Assembly: GCF_004123805.1 (NCBI RefSeq)
Contig: NZ_RWJX01000028.1
Span: forward strand, 1 to 49,210
Length of the DNA: 49,210 nucleotides
Direction: 5' to 3'
Source: Cellulomonas endophytica
GTDB lineage: Bacteria > Actinomycetota > Actinomycetes > Actinomycetales > Cellulomonadaceae
The translations under genes were made by a program, and so were the position numbers. Positions 33,903 through 41,890 of the stretch are shown in pieces; the stretch's first letter is position 1; the number at the start of each line of letters is the position of its first letter. The notes beneath the pieces were generated by a model. The model was given only the letters and a program-made list of their open reading frames with translations, was not told the origin of the DNA and did no database searches.

Positions 33903-35342
33903 TCAGGCGGTGGGGCTGATCGCCTTGCCGTTGGAGCCCACGAGCCCCTTCGCCGCACCGGGGGCCGCGTTCGTCGCGTCGACGACGTTCCCCGAGGCCG
34001 GGTAGAGGCCGATACCGAAGCCGGGGACCGGGCACTCGACGACGTTGCCGCGGAAGACGTTGCCCGTGCCGTAGCCGCTGTACACGGTGTGGGTCTGGAA
34101 GCCGTCGAGGAACGCACCGGACGCCGCGCGGACGACGTTGCCCTCGATGAGCCAGCCGTTGCCCTTGGCGTCCACGGCGGAGTCGGCCGAGTTCTCGCCC
34201 GAGTGGCCGACGTTGACGAACACGTTGCGCCGCAGCGTGCCCGACTCGGTGCCCTCCTTGAGGTCCGCGCCCTCCGCCGGGATGTTCGTGAAGACGTTGT
34301 CCTCGATGAGGACCCGCTCGGAGTTGTCGCGTCCGTCCGTGCAGCTGTACTTCGACCAGTTCGAGTTCGCCGAGCCGACGTAGACGCCCTCGCCGTAGCG
34401 CGGCGCCCGCAGGCCGGTGTCGTGGACGAGGGAGCCGCGCAGCACGCCGTCCGCGGAGCAGGCGCGGAAGTGCACGCCCTCGTCGCCGATGGTGCCGACG
34501 TCGACGCCCTCGAGGACGGTGCCCACCGAGCCGTCGAGGACGATGCCCTTCGTCGCGTCGCGGACGGACAGGCCGAGCACGCGCCAGTGGTCCCCGGTCA
34601 CGTGCAGCCCGTAGTCCCCGGTCACGCCGCTGGAGGCCAGGACCGCCGTGCGCGGGCCGCGCAGCGTGATGGGCTGCGCCGCCGTCCCGTCGGCCGCCGC
34701 CGTCCAGCGCGAGCCGCCGGAGCGGACGTACCGACCCGGCGCGAGGTCGATGACCGTGCCCGGGCGGGCCGAGGCCAGCGCCCTCTCGAGCTGCGCGACG
34801 GTGCTGACGCCGACGACGCCGGACGCACCTGCTCCCGGGGCAGGGGTGGGCGTGGGGGCAGGGGTGGGCGTGGGGGCAGGGGTGGGCGTGGGGGTCGGGG
34901 TGGGCGTGGGGGTCGGGGTGGGCGTGGGGGTCGGGGCGGAGGTCGGGGTCGGCGTGGGGGCCGGGGTCGGGGCGGGGGCGGTGGGCATCGGCGCGGAGGT
35001 GCTCACGGTGAAGCGGACCTCGGCGCGCAGCAGCGACGCCTTCTGCGCGTCGTAGAGCCGCACCTCGAGCTCGTGCGCCCCCGCGGCGAGCGTCAGGGGC
35101 CAGGTGAAGGGCGCGGTGGTGTCGGCACCGAGGTACGTGCCGTCGACGAGGAACTTCACCTTGGCGGTGCCGGAGACGACCGGAGCCGCGACGGTGACCG
35201 ACGGTGCGACGACGGACCCGGCGAGCGGGACGCCGCCGACCGTGGGGCCGGGGGCGGCGGCGCCGGCACCGGGCGCCAGGACGAGGGCGAGGGGCAGCGC
35301 GGCGGCGGCCGCGAGCGTCCGCCGGAGCAGGGTCGAGGTCAT
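33903..35342 (-). CDS. Secreted Ig-like/beta-helix protein with (Pro-Thr)n linker
   Basis: 479 aa. Signal peptide (about 1-29, cleavage after GAGAAA), an Ig-like beta domain (about 40-115, with [19 protein letters not shown] and [11 protein letters not shown]), a 50-residue Pro/Thr/Ala linker encoded by an 18-bp tandem repeat, and a beta-helix domain (about 175-479) containing [52 protein letters not shown] and [10 protein letters not shown]. The helix domain is clearly related to that of the lipoprotein at 31060-32325, so one operon yields an anchored form and the convergent gene a free form. The start ATG at 35342 has no strong Shine-Dalgarno sequence. Likely an extracellular lyase, epimerase or polymer-binding protein; the activity is unproven. 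Confidence 0.8.
   Translation of the reverse strand: MTSTLLRRTLAAAAALPLALVLAPGAGAAAPGPTVGGVPLAGSVVAPSVTVAAPVVSGTAKVKFLVDGTYLGADTTAPFTWPLTLAAGAHELEVRLYDAQKASLLRAEVRFTVSTSAPMPTAPAPTPAPTPTPTSAPTPTPTPTPTPTPTPTPTPAPTPTPAPTPTPAPGAGASGVVGVSTVAQLERALASARPGTVIDLAPGRYVRSGGSRWTAAADGTAAQPITLRGPRTAVLASSGVTGDYGLHVTGDHWRVLGLSVRDATKGIVLDGSVGTVLEGVDVGTIGDEGVHFRACSADGVLRGSLVHDTGLRAPRYGEGVYVGSANSNWSKYSCTDGRDNSERVLIEDNVFTNIPAEGADLKEGTESGTLRRNVFVNVGHSGENSADSAVDAKGNGWLIEGNVVRAASGAFLDGFQTHTVYSGYGTGNVFRGNVVECPVPGFGIGLYPASGNVVDATNAAPGAAKGLVGSNGKAISPTA
34838..34986. repeat. In-frame tandem 18-bp repeat encoding the Pro-Thr linker
   Basis: Units of GTGGGCGTGGGGGCAGGG and the variant with GTCGGG repeat about seven times with decay at the edges, inside the secreted beta-helix gene. 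Both repeat variants keep the frame and encode PTPTPA or PTPTPT. Such arrays change length by slippage. This is a protein linker and not a CRISPR array, since there are no unique spacers. Confidence 0.85.
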
Positions 35343-35455
35343 GGCGGAGGTATCGGCACCTCTCACCCGCTGCTTGAGATCCCGGCGGACCCGCCACGCC
35401 TCCGGGTGGTGCGCGCCCGTCCGCACGCGCGGGCCACCGACCCCGGTCCGGCGGC

Positions 35456-36256
35456 TCACGGCAGGCGGAGCACCCGCAGGTCCTCGGCGACGACGCGGGT
35501 GGCGCACGCGCGCAGCGACGCCGGGGTGTCGACGCCGGCGCGGACGAAGCGGCCGGACAGCTCGTCGAGCTCGCCGTCCCCGAACGCCCGGACGAGCTCG
35601 GCGACCTCCTCCACCGACGTCCAGTCCTTGCGGTCGTCGTGCAGCGGCATCCGGGCGGTCATGTCGGTGCGGACCACCCCGGGCGCCAGATCCTGGGTGC
35701 GGATGCCGCGGTCGCGGTACTGATGATCCAGCAGCGACGTCAGGCGCGAAAGCGCGCCCTTGCTGCTGCCGTAGCCCGTGTAATGCGCCTGGCGCCGGTG
35801 GCCCGAGCCGGAGTTCACGTCGAGGACACGGCCGCCGCCGCGTGCGAGCATCGCGGGCAGCACGGCGTGGGTGACGAGCATCGGGCCGCGCACGTTCGCC
35901 TCGACGACGCGCCACATGTCCTCGACGTCGTCCTCGGCGAAGGGTCGTTCGGCGGCCTCGATGACGCCGGCGTTGTTGACGAGGAGCCCGATGCCCCCCT
36001 GCACGGCCAGGCCGGCCTCGCTGCTGGCGACGGCGCCCGCCACCGCGGCGCCGTCGACGAGGTCCGCCGCGGCGACGACGACGTGCCGGCCGAGGGCGCG
36101 CACCTCGTCGGCGACGGCGTCCAGGCGCGCCCGGGTCCGCCCGACGAGGGCGAGGTCGTAGCCCGCGGCGGCCAGGCCCAGGGCGATGCCCCGGCCGATG
36201 CCGCGGCCGGCTCCGGTGACGAGGGCGGTCCGGGGGACGTCGACGGGGTGCACCAC
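35456..36256 (-). CDS. Short-chain dehydrogenase/reductase (classical SDR)
   Basis: 266 aa. TGAGRGIG (14-21) binds NAD(P), LLVNNAGV follows strand 4, and the catalytic Ser (NSGSGHRRQ) and YGSSK are in place, so this copy looks active. The C-terminal part contains LAPGVVRTDMT. The substrate is unknown; the family reduces or oxidises many small alcohols and ketones in the cytoplasm. The GTG at 36256 (or the adjacent GTG at 36253) has no strong ribosome-binding site. It is the intact relative of the relics at 23131-23602 and 24519-24612. It lies 85 bp downstream of the GT2 gene on the same strand and could be co-transcribed with it. Confidence 0.88.
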   Translation of the reverse strand: MVHPVDVPRTALVTGAGRGIGRGIALGLAAAGYDLALVGRTRARLDAVADEVRALGRHVVVAAADLVDGAAVAGAVASSEAGLAVQGGIGLLVNNAGVIEAAERPFAEDDVEDMWRVVEANVRGPMLVTHAVLPAMLARGGGRVLDVNSGSGHRRQAHYTGYGSSKGALSRLTSLLDHQYRDRGIRTQDLAPGVVRTDMTARMPLHDDRKDWTSVEEVAELVRAFGDGELDELSGRFVRAGVDTPASLRACATRVVAEDLRVLRLP

Positions 36257-36341
36257 CTCAGCATCCCAGCCCGGACGCGCCGACGGCCGCCCCGGGGGCC
36301 GGGACGGCCGTCGTGCGGGTGAGAGATGCCTCTCAGAGGGC

Positions 36342-37058
36342 TCAGGCGAGCGCGAGCGCCGAGGGCTCGATGGCGGTGCCGCGCGGCCCGCCGCGCAGGG
36401 CCAGGCCCACGAGCTGGCGCAGCGGCTGCACGCGCTCCCGGGCCGGGGCCACGGGTGCCTCGGGCGTCCAGGGGACCTCGTCGACGACGAGGTCGTGCGT
36501 GGCGAGGATCTCCAGCAGGAGCCGGCGGCCGCGGGCGGTCAGCCGGTCGAGGTGCACGCTCGAGCGGTGGACGGCGAACAGGCCCGACGCCGGGTCGGAG
36601 CAGCCCGTGACCGCCGTGCCGGGCAGCAGCAGGCGGGACAGCGCCGTGACGGCGTCCTGGCTGAGGCGGTCGGCGTGCGGGGTCTCGGCTGTGCCGGTGT
36701 CCCGGCTGCCGACCACGAGGTCGAGGCTGCGGGCGCGCAGGGTGTCGACGAGGACCGGGATCATCTCCGGCGGGTGGCTGAGGTCGGCGTCCAGGACGGC
36801 GACGACCTCGCCCCGGGCGAACATGAGTCCCTCGGCCACGGCGCTGGCCTGGCCACCGGGCTCGAAGCGGTGGTGCATGCGCAGGGGCAGCGTCGAGAAC
36901 GTCGCCTCGGCGGCGACCGCGGCCATGGTCCCGTCCGTCGAGTCGTCGACGTACAGGATCTCCGCGTCCCAGCCACGGAGGGCGTCGTTGAGACGACGCA
37001 CCAGCTCGGCGACGTTCTGCTCCTCGTCCCGTGACGGGACGACGACGGTGAGCTCCAC
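36342..37058 (-). CDS. GT2 glycosyltransferase (polyprenyl-phosphate mannose synthase type, no membrane domain)
   Basis: 238 aa. LTVVVPSRDEEQNVAELV, LYVDDSTDGTM, VAVLDADLSHPPEMIPVL with a DAD metal motif, and DPASGLF follow the layout of the GT2 half of the two GT2-GtrA fusions, but here no GtrA helices follow. The start chosen is GTG 37058, 6 nt after GGGAGAGG; GTG 37064 is possible. The promoter region has three copies of the GGGTGAA/TTCACCC motif. A small TGAGAG-ATGC-CTCTCA hairpin (36320-36335) lies just past the stop. It likely makes a lipid-phosphate sugar or transfers a sugar at the membrane. Confidence 0.8.
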   Translation of the reverse strand: MELTVVVPSRDEEQNVAELVRRLNDALRGWDAEILYVDDSTDGTMAAVAAEATFSTLPLRMHHRFEPGGQASAVAEGLMFARGEVVAVLDADLSHPPEMIPVLVDTLRARSLDLVVGSRDTGTAETPHADRLSQDAVTALSRLLLPGTAVTGCSDPASGLFAVHRSSVHLDRLTARGRRLLLEILATHDLVVDEVPWTPEAPVAPARERVQPLRQLVGLALRGGPRGTAIEPSALALA

Positions 37059-37140
37059 GAACACCCTCTCCCTCGGTCGGCGACGTGCGGTGCCGCTCAC
37101 CGTCGAGCGGGCTGCCCTCAGTAGAACAAGGATCGGCAGC

Positions 37141-37192
37141 GGGTGAAAGTCGAGACGGTGCCGGGTGAAGAACGCTCACGAGGCGTTCACCC
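37141..37192 (-). promoter_or_regulatory. Triple GGGTGAA/TTCACCC operator region upstream of the GT2 at 36342-37058
   Basis: GGGTGAA at 37141-37147 and 37163-37169 and TTCACCC at 37186-37192 (plus-strand reading). The last two form an inverted repeat with ACGC next to each half-site. On the minus strand TTTCAC (37148-37143) is followed after 17 nt by TCTACT (37125-37120), a possible -35/-10 pair. This is one of the two densest occurrences of the motif in the window. Confidence 0.45.
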
Positions 37193-37226
37193 TGCGGACA
37201 CCGGTGGTATGGGACCCCGTCGCTGG

Positions 37227-38270
37227 TCAGCGGAGCGCGCGGCCCCGCAGCGGCGGGCTCGCGTGACCTGCGCCACGTGCCATGCCCGCCACCACCTCGC
37301 GGAGGGCGTCGAGGCCCGAGTGCACCGGCCGCAGGTCGAGCTCGCGCGTCGCCCGTCCGGTGTCCATGAGCGGGACCTCGAGCGCCATGTCGAGCCAGCC
37401 CGGCCCGGCCGGCGCGAGGCGCGCGTGCCACGCCGCGGACAGGGCGAGCCGGGCGGTCGTCGCCGGGACGTCACGGACCTCGCCGCTGCGGGTCATGATC
37501 GTGGCGACCTCCGGCGCCGTCACCACGCCGGGGCCGGCCACGTTGAAGGCGCCCCGGGCCTGCCGGACGACGACCTCCCGCAGGGCCTCGGCCAGGTCGT
37601 CCGCGTGGACCGCCTGGAGCCGCAGGCCGCTCGGCCACGGCAGGAACGGCAGCCCGCCGTCGAGGAGGCCCACCGGCACGAAGGGCCCGAGGAAGTAGCG
37701 CGCCTGCTCGTGGCCCGCACGCCGCTGGAACACCAGCGCCGGTCGGACCCGGGCGACGACCGTTCCCGGCAGCCGCTCCTCGGACTCGTCGAGCAGCGCC
37801 TCGACCGCGGCCTTGTCGACGCTGTACGACGAGGAGCGGATGCCGCGCGTCGGCCAGTCCTCGGTGCGGGGCGTGAGGTCCGGGCCGGGGCTGTACGCAC
37901 CCACCGAGGAGAGGACGACGAGGTGCCGCACCCGGGCACGGGCGACCGCCTCGACGACCCGCCGGGTGCCGCCGACGTTCACGCGGCGCAGGTAGCCGCG
38001 GTCGTGGCTGGGCTGGATCGCCCAGGCGGCGTGGACGACGGCGTCGGCGCCGCGGAAGACGGCCGCGAGACGCTCGACCGTGCGCTCGTCGGGCCCGGGG
38101 TCGGCGAGGTCCACGCCGACCCACTCCGCCACGTCGTAGGGCGCGGGCGGCGTGGTCCGCGGCGGACGGCGGACCACGCCGACGACCGACGTCACCGACG
38201 CGTCCCGGCGGAAGCGGCGCAGCAGGGCCGTCCCCACGTTCCCGCTGGCCCCGACCACGACGACTCTCAT
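37227..38270 (-). CDS. NAD-dependent epimerase/dehydratase family protein (extended SDR)
   Basis: 347 aa. The N-terminal VVVGASGNVGTALL is the GxxGxxG nucleotide-binding motif, VVHAAWAIQPS and LSSVGAYSPG follow, and YSVDK supplies the Tyr/Lys pair. LQAVHADDLAEAL and a variable C-terminal domain complete the fold. Substrates in this family include nucleotide sugars and other small molecules; nothing here decides. The ATG at 38270 lies 6 nt after CAGGCT, which fits a leaderless start, and there is no Shine-Dalgarno sequence. It is divergent from the HTH gene at 38423. Confidence 0.85.
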   Translation of the reverse strand: MRVVVVGASGNVGTALLRRFRRDASVTSVVGVVRRPPRTTPPAPYDVAEWVGVDLADPGPDERTVERLAAVFRGADAVVHAAWAIQPSHDRGYLRRVNVGGTRRVVEAVARARVRHLVVLSSVGAYSPGPDLTPRTEDWPTRGIRSSSYSVDKAAVEALLDESEERLPGTVVARVRPALVFQRRAGHEQARYFLGPFVPVGLLDGGLPFLPWPSGLRLQAVHADDLAEALREVVVRQARGAFNVAGPGVVTAPEVATIMTRSGEVRDVPATTARLALSAAWHARLAPAGPGWLDMALEVPLMDTGRATRELDLRPVHSGLDALREVVAGMARGAGHASPPLRGRALR

Positions 38271-38422
38271 GGCGCCAGCCTGGTGGACCGCGCCGCGACC
38301 CGCACCTCGGCACCGCCGCTCCGCCGCGTCGCCGGCGCAGGCCGCCCTAACTCTCGGGTAGGTCTAGGGTTGGCTCGCCCCGCGCCCGTGGCCGACCAGG
38401 ACCCGAGACCTCCGGAGGTGCC

Positions 38423-38821
38423 GTGACCCCGCCCCGCCGGCCCGCCCCGCCGCTGCCGCCCGACCCCTCGGCCGCCGCCATCGCGTGCGCGGACCTGCTG
38501 CGCCGCGCGCCCGACGGGATCGGCCTCGTCGACGCGCGCGGGACCCACGTCGCGGTGCCGCCCGCCCTCGTCGACGTCCTCCTGCGCGCCGCGGACCGGC
38601 TCGCCTCCGGGGCGCCGCCCGTCGACGACGACGGCGGGTGGCTGCGGACCGGCCAGGCGGCCGCCATGCTCGGGGTCAGCCGCCGCACGCTCGTCCGCCT
38701 CCTCGACGACGGCCGGCTCCCCTACGACCGGACCGGTCCTGGCGGCCACCGCCGGCTGCGGCGCCGCGACGTGCTCGCCCACCTCGACGACCGACGTGAG
38801 GACCCCCCGGCGTCCGGGTGA
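38423..38821 (+). CDS. Excisionase/MerR-type helix-turn-helix protein
   Basis: 132 aa. The C-terminal half is a winged HTH of the excisionase (HTH_17) type: GWLRTGQAAAMLGVSRR, TLVRLLDDGRLPYDRTG, GGHRRLRRRDVLAHL. The N-terminal half (about 1-70) is Pro/Ala-rich and then helical. Such proteins often act as small DNA-binding regulators or antitoxin-like partners; no integrase or toxin gene is adjacent. The GTG at 38423 follows GGAGGTGCC. The stop overlaps a possible GTG start of the acyltransferase (GTGA). A TAGGGT hexamer about 55 nt upstream is a candidate -10. Confidence 0.8.
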   Translation: MTPPRRPAPPLPPDPSAAAIACADLLRRAPDGIGLVDARGTHVAVPPALVDVLLRAADRLASGAPPVDDDGGWLRTGQAAAMLGVSRRTLVRLLDDGRLPYDRTGPGGHRRLRRRDVLAHLDDRREDPPASG

Positions 38822-40032
38822 CCCACCGGCCCACGGGTCAGCGCCGCCGCCCACCGGACGATGGGCCGCTCATGAGCGCACGGACGGCAGCCCCTGCCTG
38901 GCACGATGCCGCCGTGCGCCTCTCCCCCGACCGCGTCGCCTGGGTGGACGTGGCCAAGGGGGCGTCGGTCGTGCTCGTGGTGCTGCACCACACGCTGCTG
39001 GCGCTCACCGCCACCGGGTACGCCCCCCGCGTCCTGCTCGAGGCGAGCACGGCCCTCGGCACCCTGCGCATGCCGCTGTTCTTCCTGGCGTCCGGGCTGT
39101 TCGCCGGGAGGGCGCTCGCCGGGCCCTGGGGCCCGCTGCTCCGGCGGCGCGTGGCCCTGTTCGCCTGGGTCTACGTGCTGTGGTGCGCGCTGCGCCTGCC
39201 GTTCTTCTCGCTGCTGGCGCACGGCCTCGACCTCGCCGCCTGGCCGTCCCCCGCCGTGCTGGTCCACGCCCTGTGGCAGCCCTCCTCGAGCCTGTGGTTC
39301 GTGCACGCGCTCGCCGTGTTCTCCCTGGCGGGCCGCCTGCTCCGGCCCGTGCCGGTGCCGGTCCGCCTCGGGGGCGCCGCGGTGCTGTCCGCGGTCGTGG
39401 GCAGCGGGCTCGTCCCCGTCGACAGCTACGCCTGGCGCAGCATGGGGGCCTACCTCGTCTTCTTCCTGCTCGGCGCCCACGGCTCGGGGGCCCTGCGGCG
39501 TGCCGTCGCCCGCCTGACGCGTCCCGCCGCGGCCGCGGGCGCGCTCGCGCTGGGCGCGGCCTTCGCCGTGGCCACCGCTGCGGTCCACGGGTCCGAGCTC
39601 GCCCGGGTCCCCGGGGTCCGGCTGGGGGTCGGGCTCGTGGCCGTCGCGGCCGCCGTGCTCGCGGCGGCCGCGGTCGGGGACGGGCGGCTCGCCGCGGTCC
39701 CCCGGCGGCTCGGCACCCGCACGCTCGACGTCTACCTCGTGCACGGCCTCCTGCTGGCTGCGGCGCTGCACGTGGTCGTCGCCGTGGTCCCGGCGCCCGC
39801 CGGGGGGCCGCCTCCCCTGCCGGCGGCCGCCGGGCTGACGGTGGCGCTCGTCGTCGGGTGCGTGACGGGCTCGCTCGCCGTCGGGCGTGCGCTGCGCCGT
39901 GCCGGCGCGGGCTGGCTGTTCGCGCTCCCCGCGCCGCTCTCCGGCCGCCGGCCGGCGACCTCGGCCACCGCGGGCCGTGGCGCGGGAGTCGTCCCCGCGC
40001 CACGGCCCCTCGCCGGCGCCACCGCGTCCTGA
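38818..40032 (+). CDS. Acyltransferase 3 family membrane protein
   Basis: 404 aa from GTG 38818. RVAWVDVAKGASVVLVVLHH opens the family signature, with the conserved His pair at the end of the first helix, and about ten hydrophobic helices follow (FFLASGLFAGRAL, SSSLWFVHALAVFSL, TLDVYLVHGLLLAAAL). Members O-acylate surface sugars or move acyl groups across the membrane. The start is uncertain: GTG 38818 overlaps the HTH stop, ATG 38872 is the first ATG, and GTG 38914 sits 6 nt after CACGAT and immediately precedes the conserved domain. It could decorate the polysaccharide made upstream, but the distance argues for caution. Confidence 0.82.
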   Translation: MTHRPTGQRRRPPDDGPLMSARTAAPAWHDAAVRLSPDRVAWVDVAKGASVVLVVLHHTLLALTATGYAPRVLLEASTALGTLRMPLFFLASGLFAGRALAGPWGPLLRRRVALFAWVYVLWCALRLPFFSLLAHGLDLAAWPSPAVLVHALWQPSSSLWFVHALAVFSLAGRLLRPVPVPVRLGGAAVLSAVVGSGLVPVDSYAWRSMGAYLVFFLLGAHGSGALRRAVARLTRPAAAAGALALGAAFAVATAAVHGSELARVPGVRLGVGLVAVAAAVLAAAAVGDGRLAAVPRRLGTRTLDVYLVHGLLLAAALHVVVAVVPAPAGGPPPLPAAAGLTVALVVGCVTGSLAVGRALRRAGAGWLFALPAPLSGRRPATSATAGRGAGVVPAPRPLAGATAS

Positions 40033-40063
40033 CCCCCGGTCCTCACGCGCGCCCCTACCCTCG

Positions 40064-40252
40064 TCACCAGACGAGCAGCGCTCCCGCCAGGAGCAGGCAC
40101 AGCCCCGCCACGCCCAGACCTGCGGTGACCCACAGGGGCGGCCGCAGCGGGGCCGCCTCGACGGGGCCCGCGCCGCGTCCGAGCCGGACGAGGAGCACCG
40201 CGGCGACGACGGACGCGGCCGTGCCGGCGAGGAGCAGGAGGGCGGCGAGCAC
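40064..40252 (-). CDS. Small two-helix membrane protein
   Basis: 62 aa. Two hydrophobic helices (about 2-25 and 40-62) flank a short Arg/Pro loop; no family is recognised. The GTG at 40252 begins 3 bp after the FKBP stop (40256), with TGAGGC across the junction, so it would be translated together with the FKBP gene. The codon pattern is G/C at nearly every third position, as in its neighbours. It is short, and the call depends on that coupling. Confidence 0.55.
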   Translation of the reverse strand: MLAALLLLAGTAASVVAAVLLVRLGRGAGPVEAAPLRPPLWVTAGLGVAGLCLLLAGALLVW

Positions 40253-40255
40253 GCC

Positions 40256-40666
40256 TCAGCTCGAGGTGCCGACGACGTCGACGACGAAGACGAGCGTGTC
40301 GCCGCCCTTGATGCCCGCCTGGGGGACGCCCCGGTCGCCGTAGCCGAGGTGGGACGGGATGGACAGCAGCACGCGGCTGCCGACCTGCTGGCCCACGAGG
40401 CCCTCGTCCCAGCCGGCGATGACGGAGCCGACGCCGATGGGGAAGCTGATGGAGGAGCCGCGGTCGTAGGAGTTGTCGAAGACGGAGCCGTTCCAGCTCT
40501 GGCCGAGGTAGTGCACCTCGATCTCGTCGCCCGCCTCCACGAGCTCGCCGTCCCCGCGGGACAGGACGACCACCTGGAGGTCGGCCGGCGCCGCACCGGC
40601 GGGGAACGTGAGGGTCGGCTTCTCGCCGAAGGAGCCCGAGACCTCGGGCAGGGCGGCAGACGTCAT
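40256..40666 (-). CDS. FKBP-type peptidyl-prolyl cis-trans isomerase
   Basis: 136 aa, a single FKBP domain with no signal peptide. The active-site segments are DEIEVHYLGQSWNGSVFDNSY, FPIGVGSVIAGWDEGL, VGSRVLLSIPSHLGYGDRG and DTLVFVVDVV, matching the aromatic pocket (Tyr, Phe/Asp, Val-Ile, Trp, Tyr) of human FKBP12. It speeds proline isomerisation during cytoplasmic protein folding. The ATG at 40666 follows GGAGG with a 7-nt spacer. It is transcribed with the small membrane protein after it. Confidence 0.95.
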   Translation of the reverse strand: MTSAALPEVSGSFGEKPTLTFPAGAAPADLQVVVLSRGDGELVEAGDEIEVHYLGQSWNGSVFDNSYDRGSSISFPIGVGSVIAGWDEGLVGQQVGSRVLLSIPSHLGYGDRGVPQAGIKGGDTLVFVVDVVGTSS

Positions 40667-40789
40667 GGTGGGGCCTCCGTGGTGGTGGGTGGGTCGTCGC
40701 TCATCCTGCCCTGCCCCGCCGACACGCACCGCACCGGGGACCCGCACCTCGTCGGGCCGCGCCTCGACGCCCGCCCCGGGGACGGCACG

Positions 40790-40816
40790 ACCCCCGGGAG
40801 CGGTGCTCCCGGGGGT
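40790..40816. terminator. Hairpin terminator after the Bax-inhibitor-like gene
   Basis: A perfect 12-bp stem (40790-40801 with 40805-40816) and 3-nt loop lies 24 bp past the stop at 40840 (minus) and upstream of the FKBP gene. Confidence 0.75.
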
Positions 40817-40839
40817 CACGGGCCGTGCGTGCGACGAGG

Positions 40840-41658
40840 TCAGTCGTCGCCGCGCAGGATGGCGATGAGGCGCAGCAGCTCGAGGTAGAGCCAGATGAGC
40901 GTCACGAGCAGGCCGAAGGCGCCGGCCCAGGCGTAGCGGGCGGGGACGCCCTGGCGCACGCCGCGCTGGATGGAGTCGAAGTCCATGATGAGGCTCATCG
41001 CGCCGAGCACGACGGCCACGAGCCCGACGACGAAGCCGAGGGGCCCGGCGCGCAGCTCGACGACCCCGGTCACGGAGAGCACCAGGTTCACCAGCGAGAA
41101 CACGAGGTAGCCGACCAGGCCCACCATGAGGATCCGCGTGAACTTCGGCGTGACCCGGACCTTGCCGGAGGAGAAGAGGAACAGCGAGGCCGCGAACACC
41201 GACACCGTCGCGAGGACGGCCTGCAGGACGATGCCGTCCCAGCGCGCGTCGTAGAACGCGCTGATGCCGCCGAGGAAGAAGCCCTGGGCGACGGCGTACA
41301 GGCTGATGAGCACGGGGCTCGGCTCGCGCTTGAATGCGTTGACCAGGCCCAGGACGAGGCCGACGAGCGCGCCGCCGATCCACAGGAACGGCATCGTGTC
41401 GACGAGCATCCACGACGCGGTGGCCGCCACCACGAGCACGGCCAGGAGCCCGCCCGTCTTCATGATGACGTCGTCGTACGTCATGCGGCCGGTGTCGCGC
41501 GTCGTCGCCGCGGGGGCGCCGTACATCGTCTCGAGGGTCGCCGCGTCCGCCGCCGGGGCGCCGTACGTGCCGGCGGACATCACCGACGCGTCGCGGCCGG
41601 GCCGCTGCTTGGCGGGGTCGCGGAACACGGGGGAGTTGCTGAACACGGGATTGGCCAT
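40840..41658 (-). CDS. Bax inhibitor-1/YccA family membrane protein
   Basis: 272 aa. A hydrophilic N-terminus of about 60 residues (MANPVFSNSPVFRDP) precedes seven hydrophobic helices, with MTYDDVIMKTGGLLAVLV, AVAQGFFLGGISAFYD and the C-terminal WAGAFGLLVTLIWLYLELLRLI. This is the actinobacterial YccA-like form of the Bax inhibitor-1 family, whose bacterial members are thought to be pH-sensitive ion-leak channels or protease modulators. The ATG at 41658 follows TGGAG with a 5-nt spacer. It stands alone, divergent from the ABC transporter across a 232-bp spacer. Confidence 0.93.
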   Translation of the reverse strand: MANPVFSNSPVFRDPAKQRPGRDASVMSAGTYGAPAADAATLETMYGAPAATTRDTGRMTYDDVIMKTGGLLAVLVVAATASWMLVDTMPFLWIGGALVGLVLGLVNAFKREPSPVLISLYAVAQGFFLGGISAFYDARWDGIVLQAVLATVSVFAASLFLFSSGKVRVTPKFTRILMVGLVGYLVFSLVNLVLSVTGVVELRAGPLGFVVGLVAVVLGAMSLIMDFDSIQRGVRQGVPARYAWAGAFGLLVTLIWLYLELLRLIAILRGDD

Positions 41659-41877
41659 CGGGGCTCCAGGTGCTCCTGACTCGGTCGTCTCGACGGGCCG
41701 TCACGGCCCGACGTGGTGCTCAACGTAGCGGTGGTGCGTTCCGTTCCCCTCCGGGGCGACCCCGGTCCACCCTCAGGGACGCACCCGCGCGGGGTCAGGG
41801 CGATCCCCCTGCGGTGGGACCCCGCGGGCGCCGAAGGATCCGCCTCGCGACGGGTCCGCCGCCACCCCGCGGCCCCC

Positions 41878-41883
41878 TAGCGT
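41878..41883 (+). promoter_or_regulatory. Leaderless promoter -10 (TAGCGT) for the ABC transporter operon
   Basis: TAGCGT is followed by 7 nt before the ATG at 41891. It rules out the in-frame GTG at 41885, which would lie upstream of the transcription start. Confidence 0.5.
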
Positions 41884-41890
41884 CGTGCCC

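Noticed and set aside
34838..34986. Possible CRISPR array or minisatellite
   Set aside because: The 18-bp units are contiguous without unique spacers, stay in frame and encode a Pro-Thr linker.
30898..35397. Very long open frame (about 1,500 codons) on the minus strand opposite the synthase-operon genes, and a similar one on the plus strand at 30843-35723
   Set aside because: At about 75% G+C long stop-free antisense frames are expected. The translations are Arg/Ala/Gly/Pro-rich without domains, while the real genes in the other frames have clear motifs, coupling and start signals.
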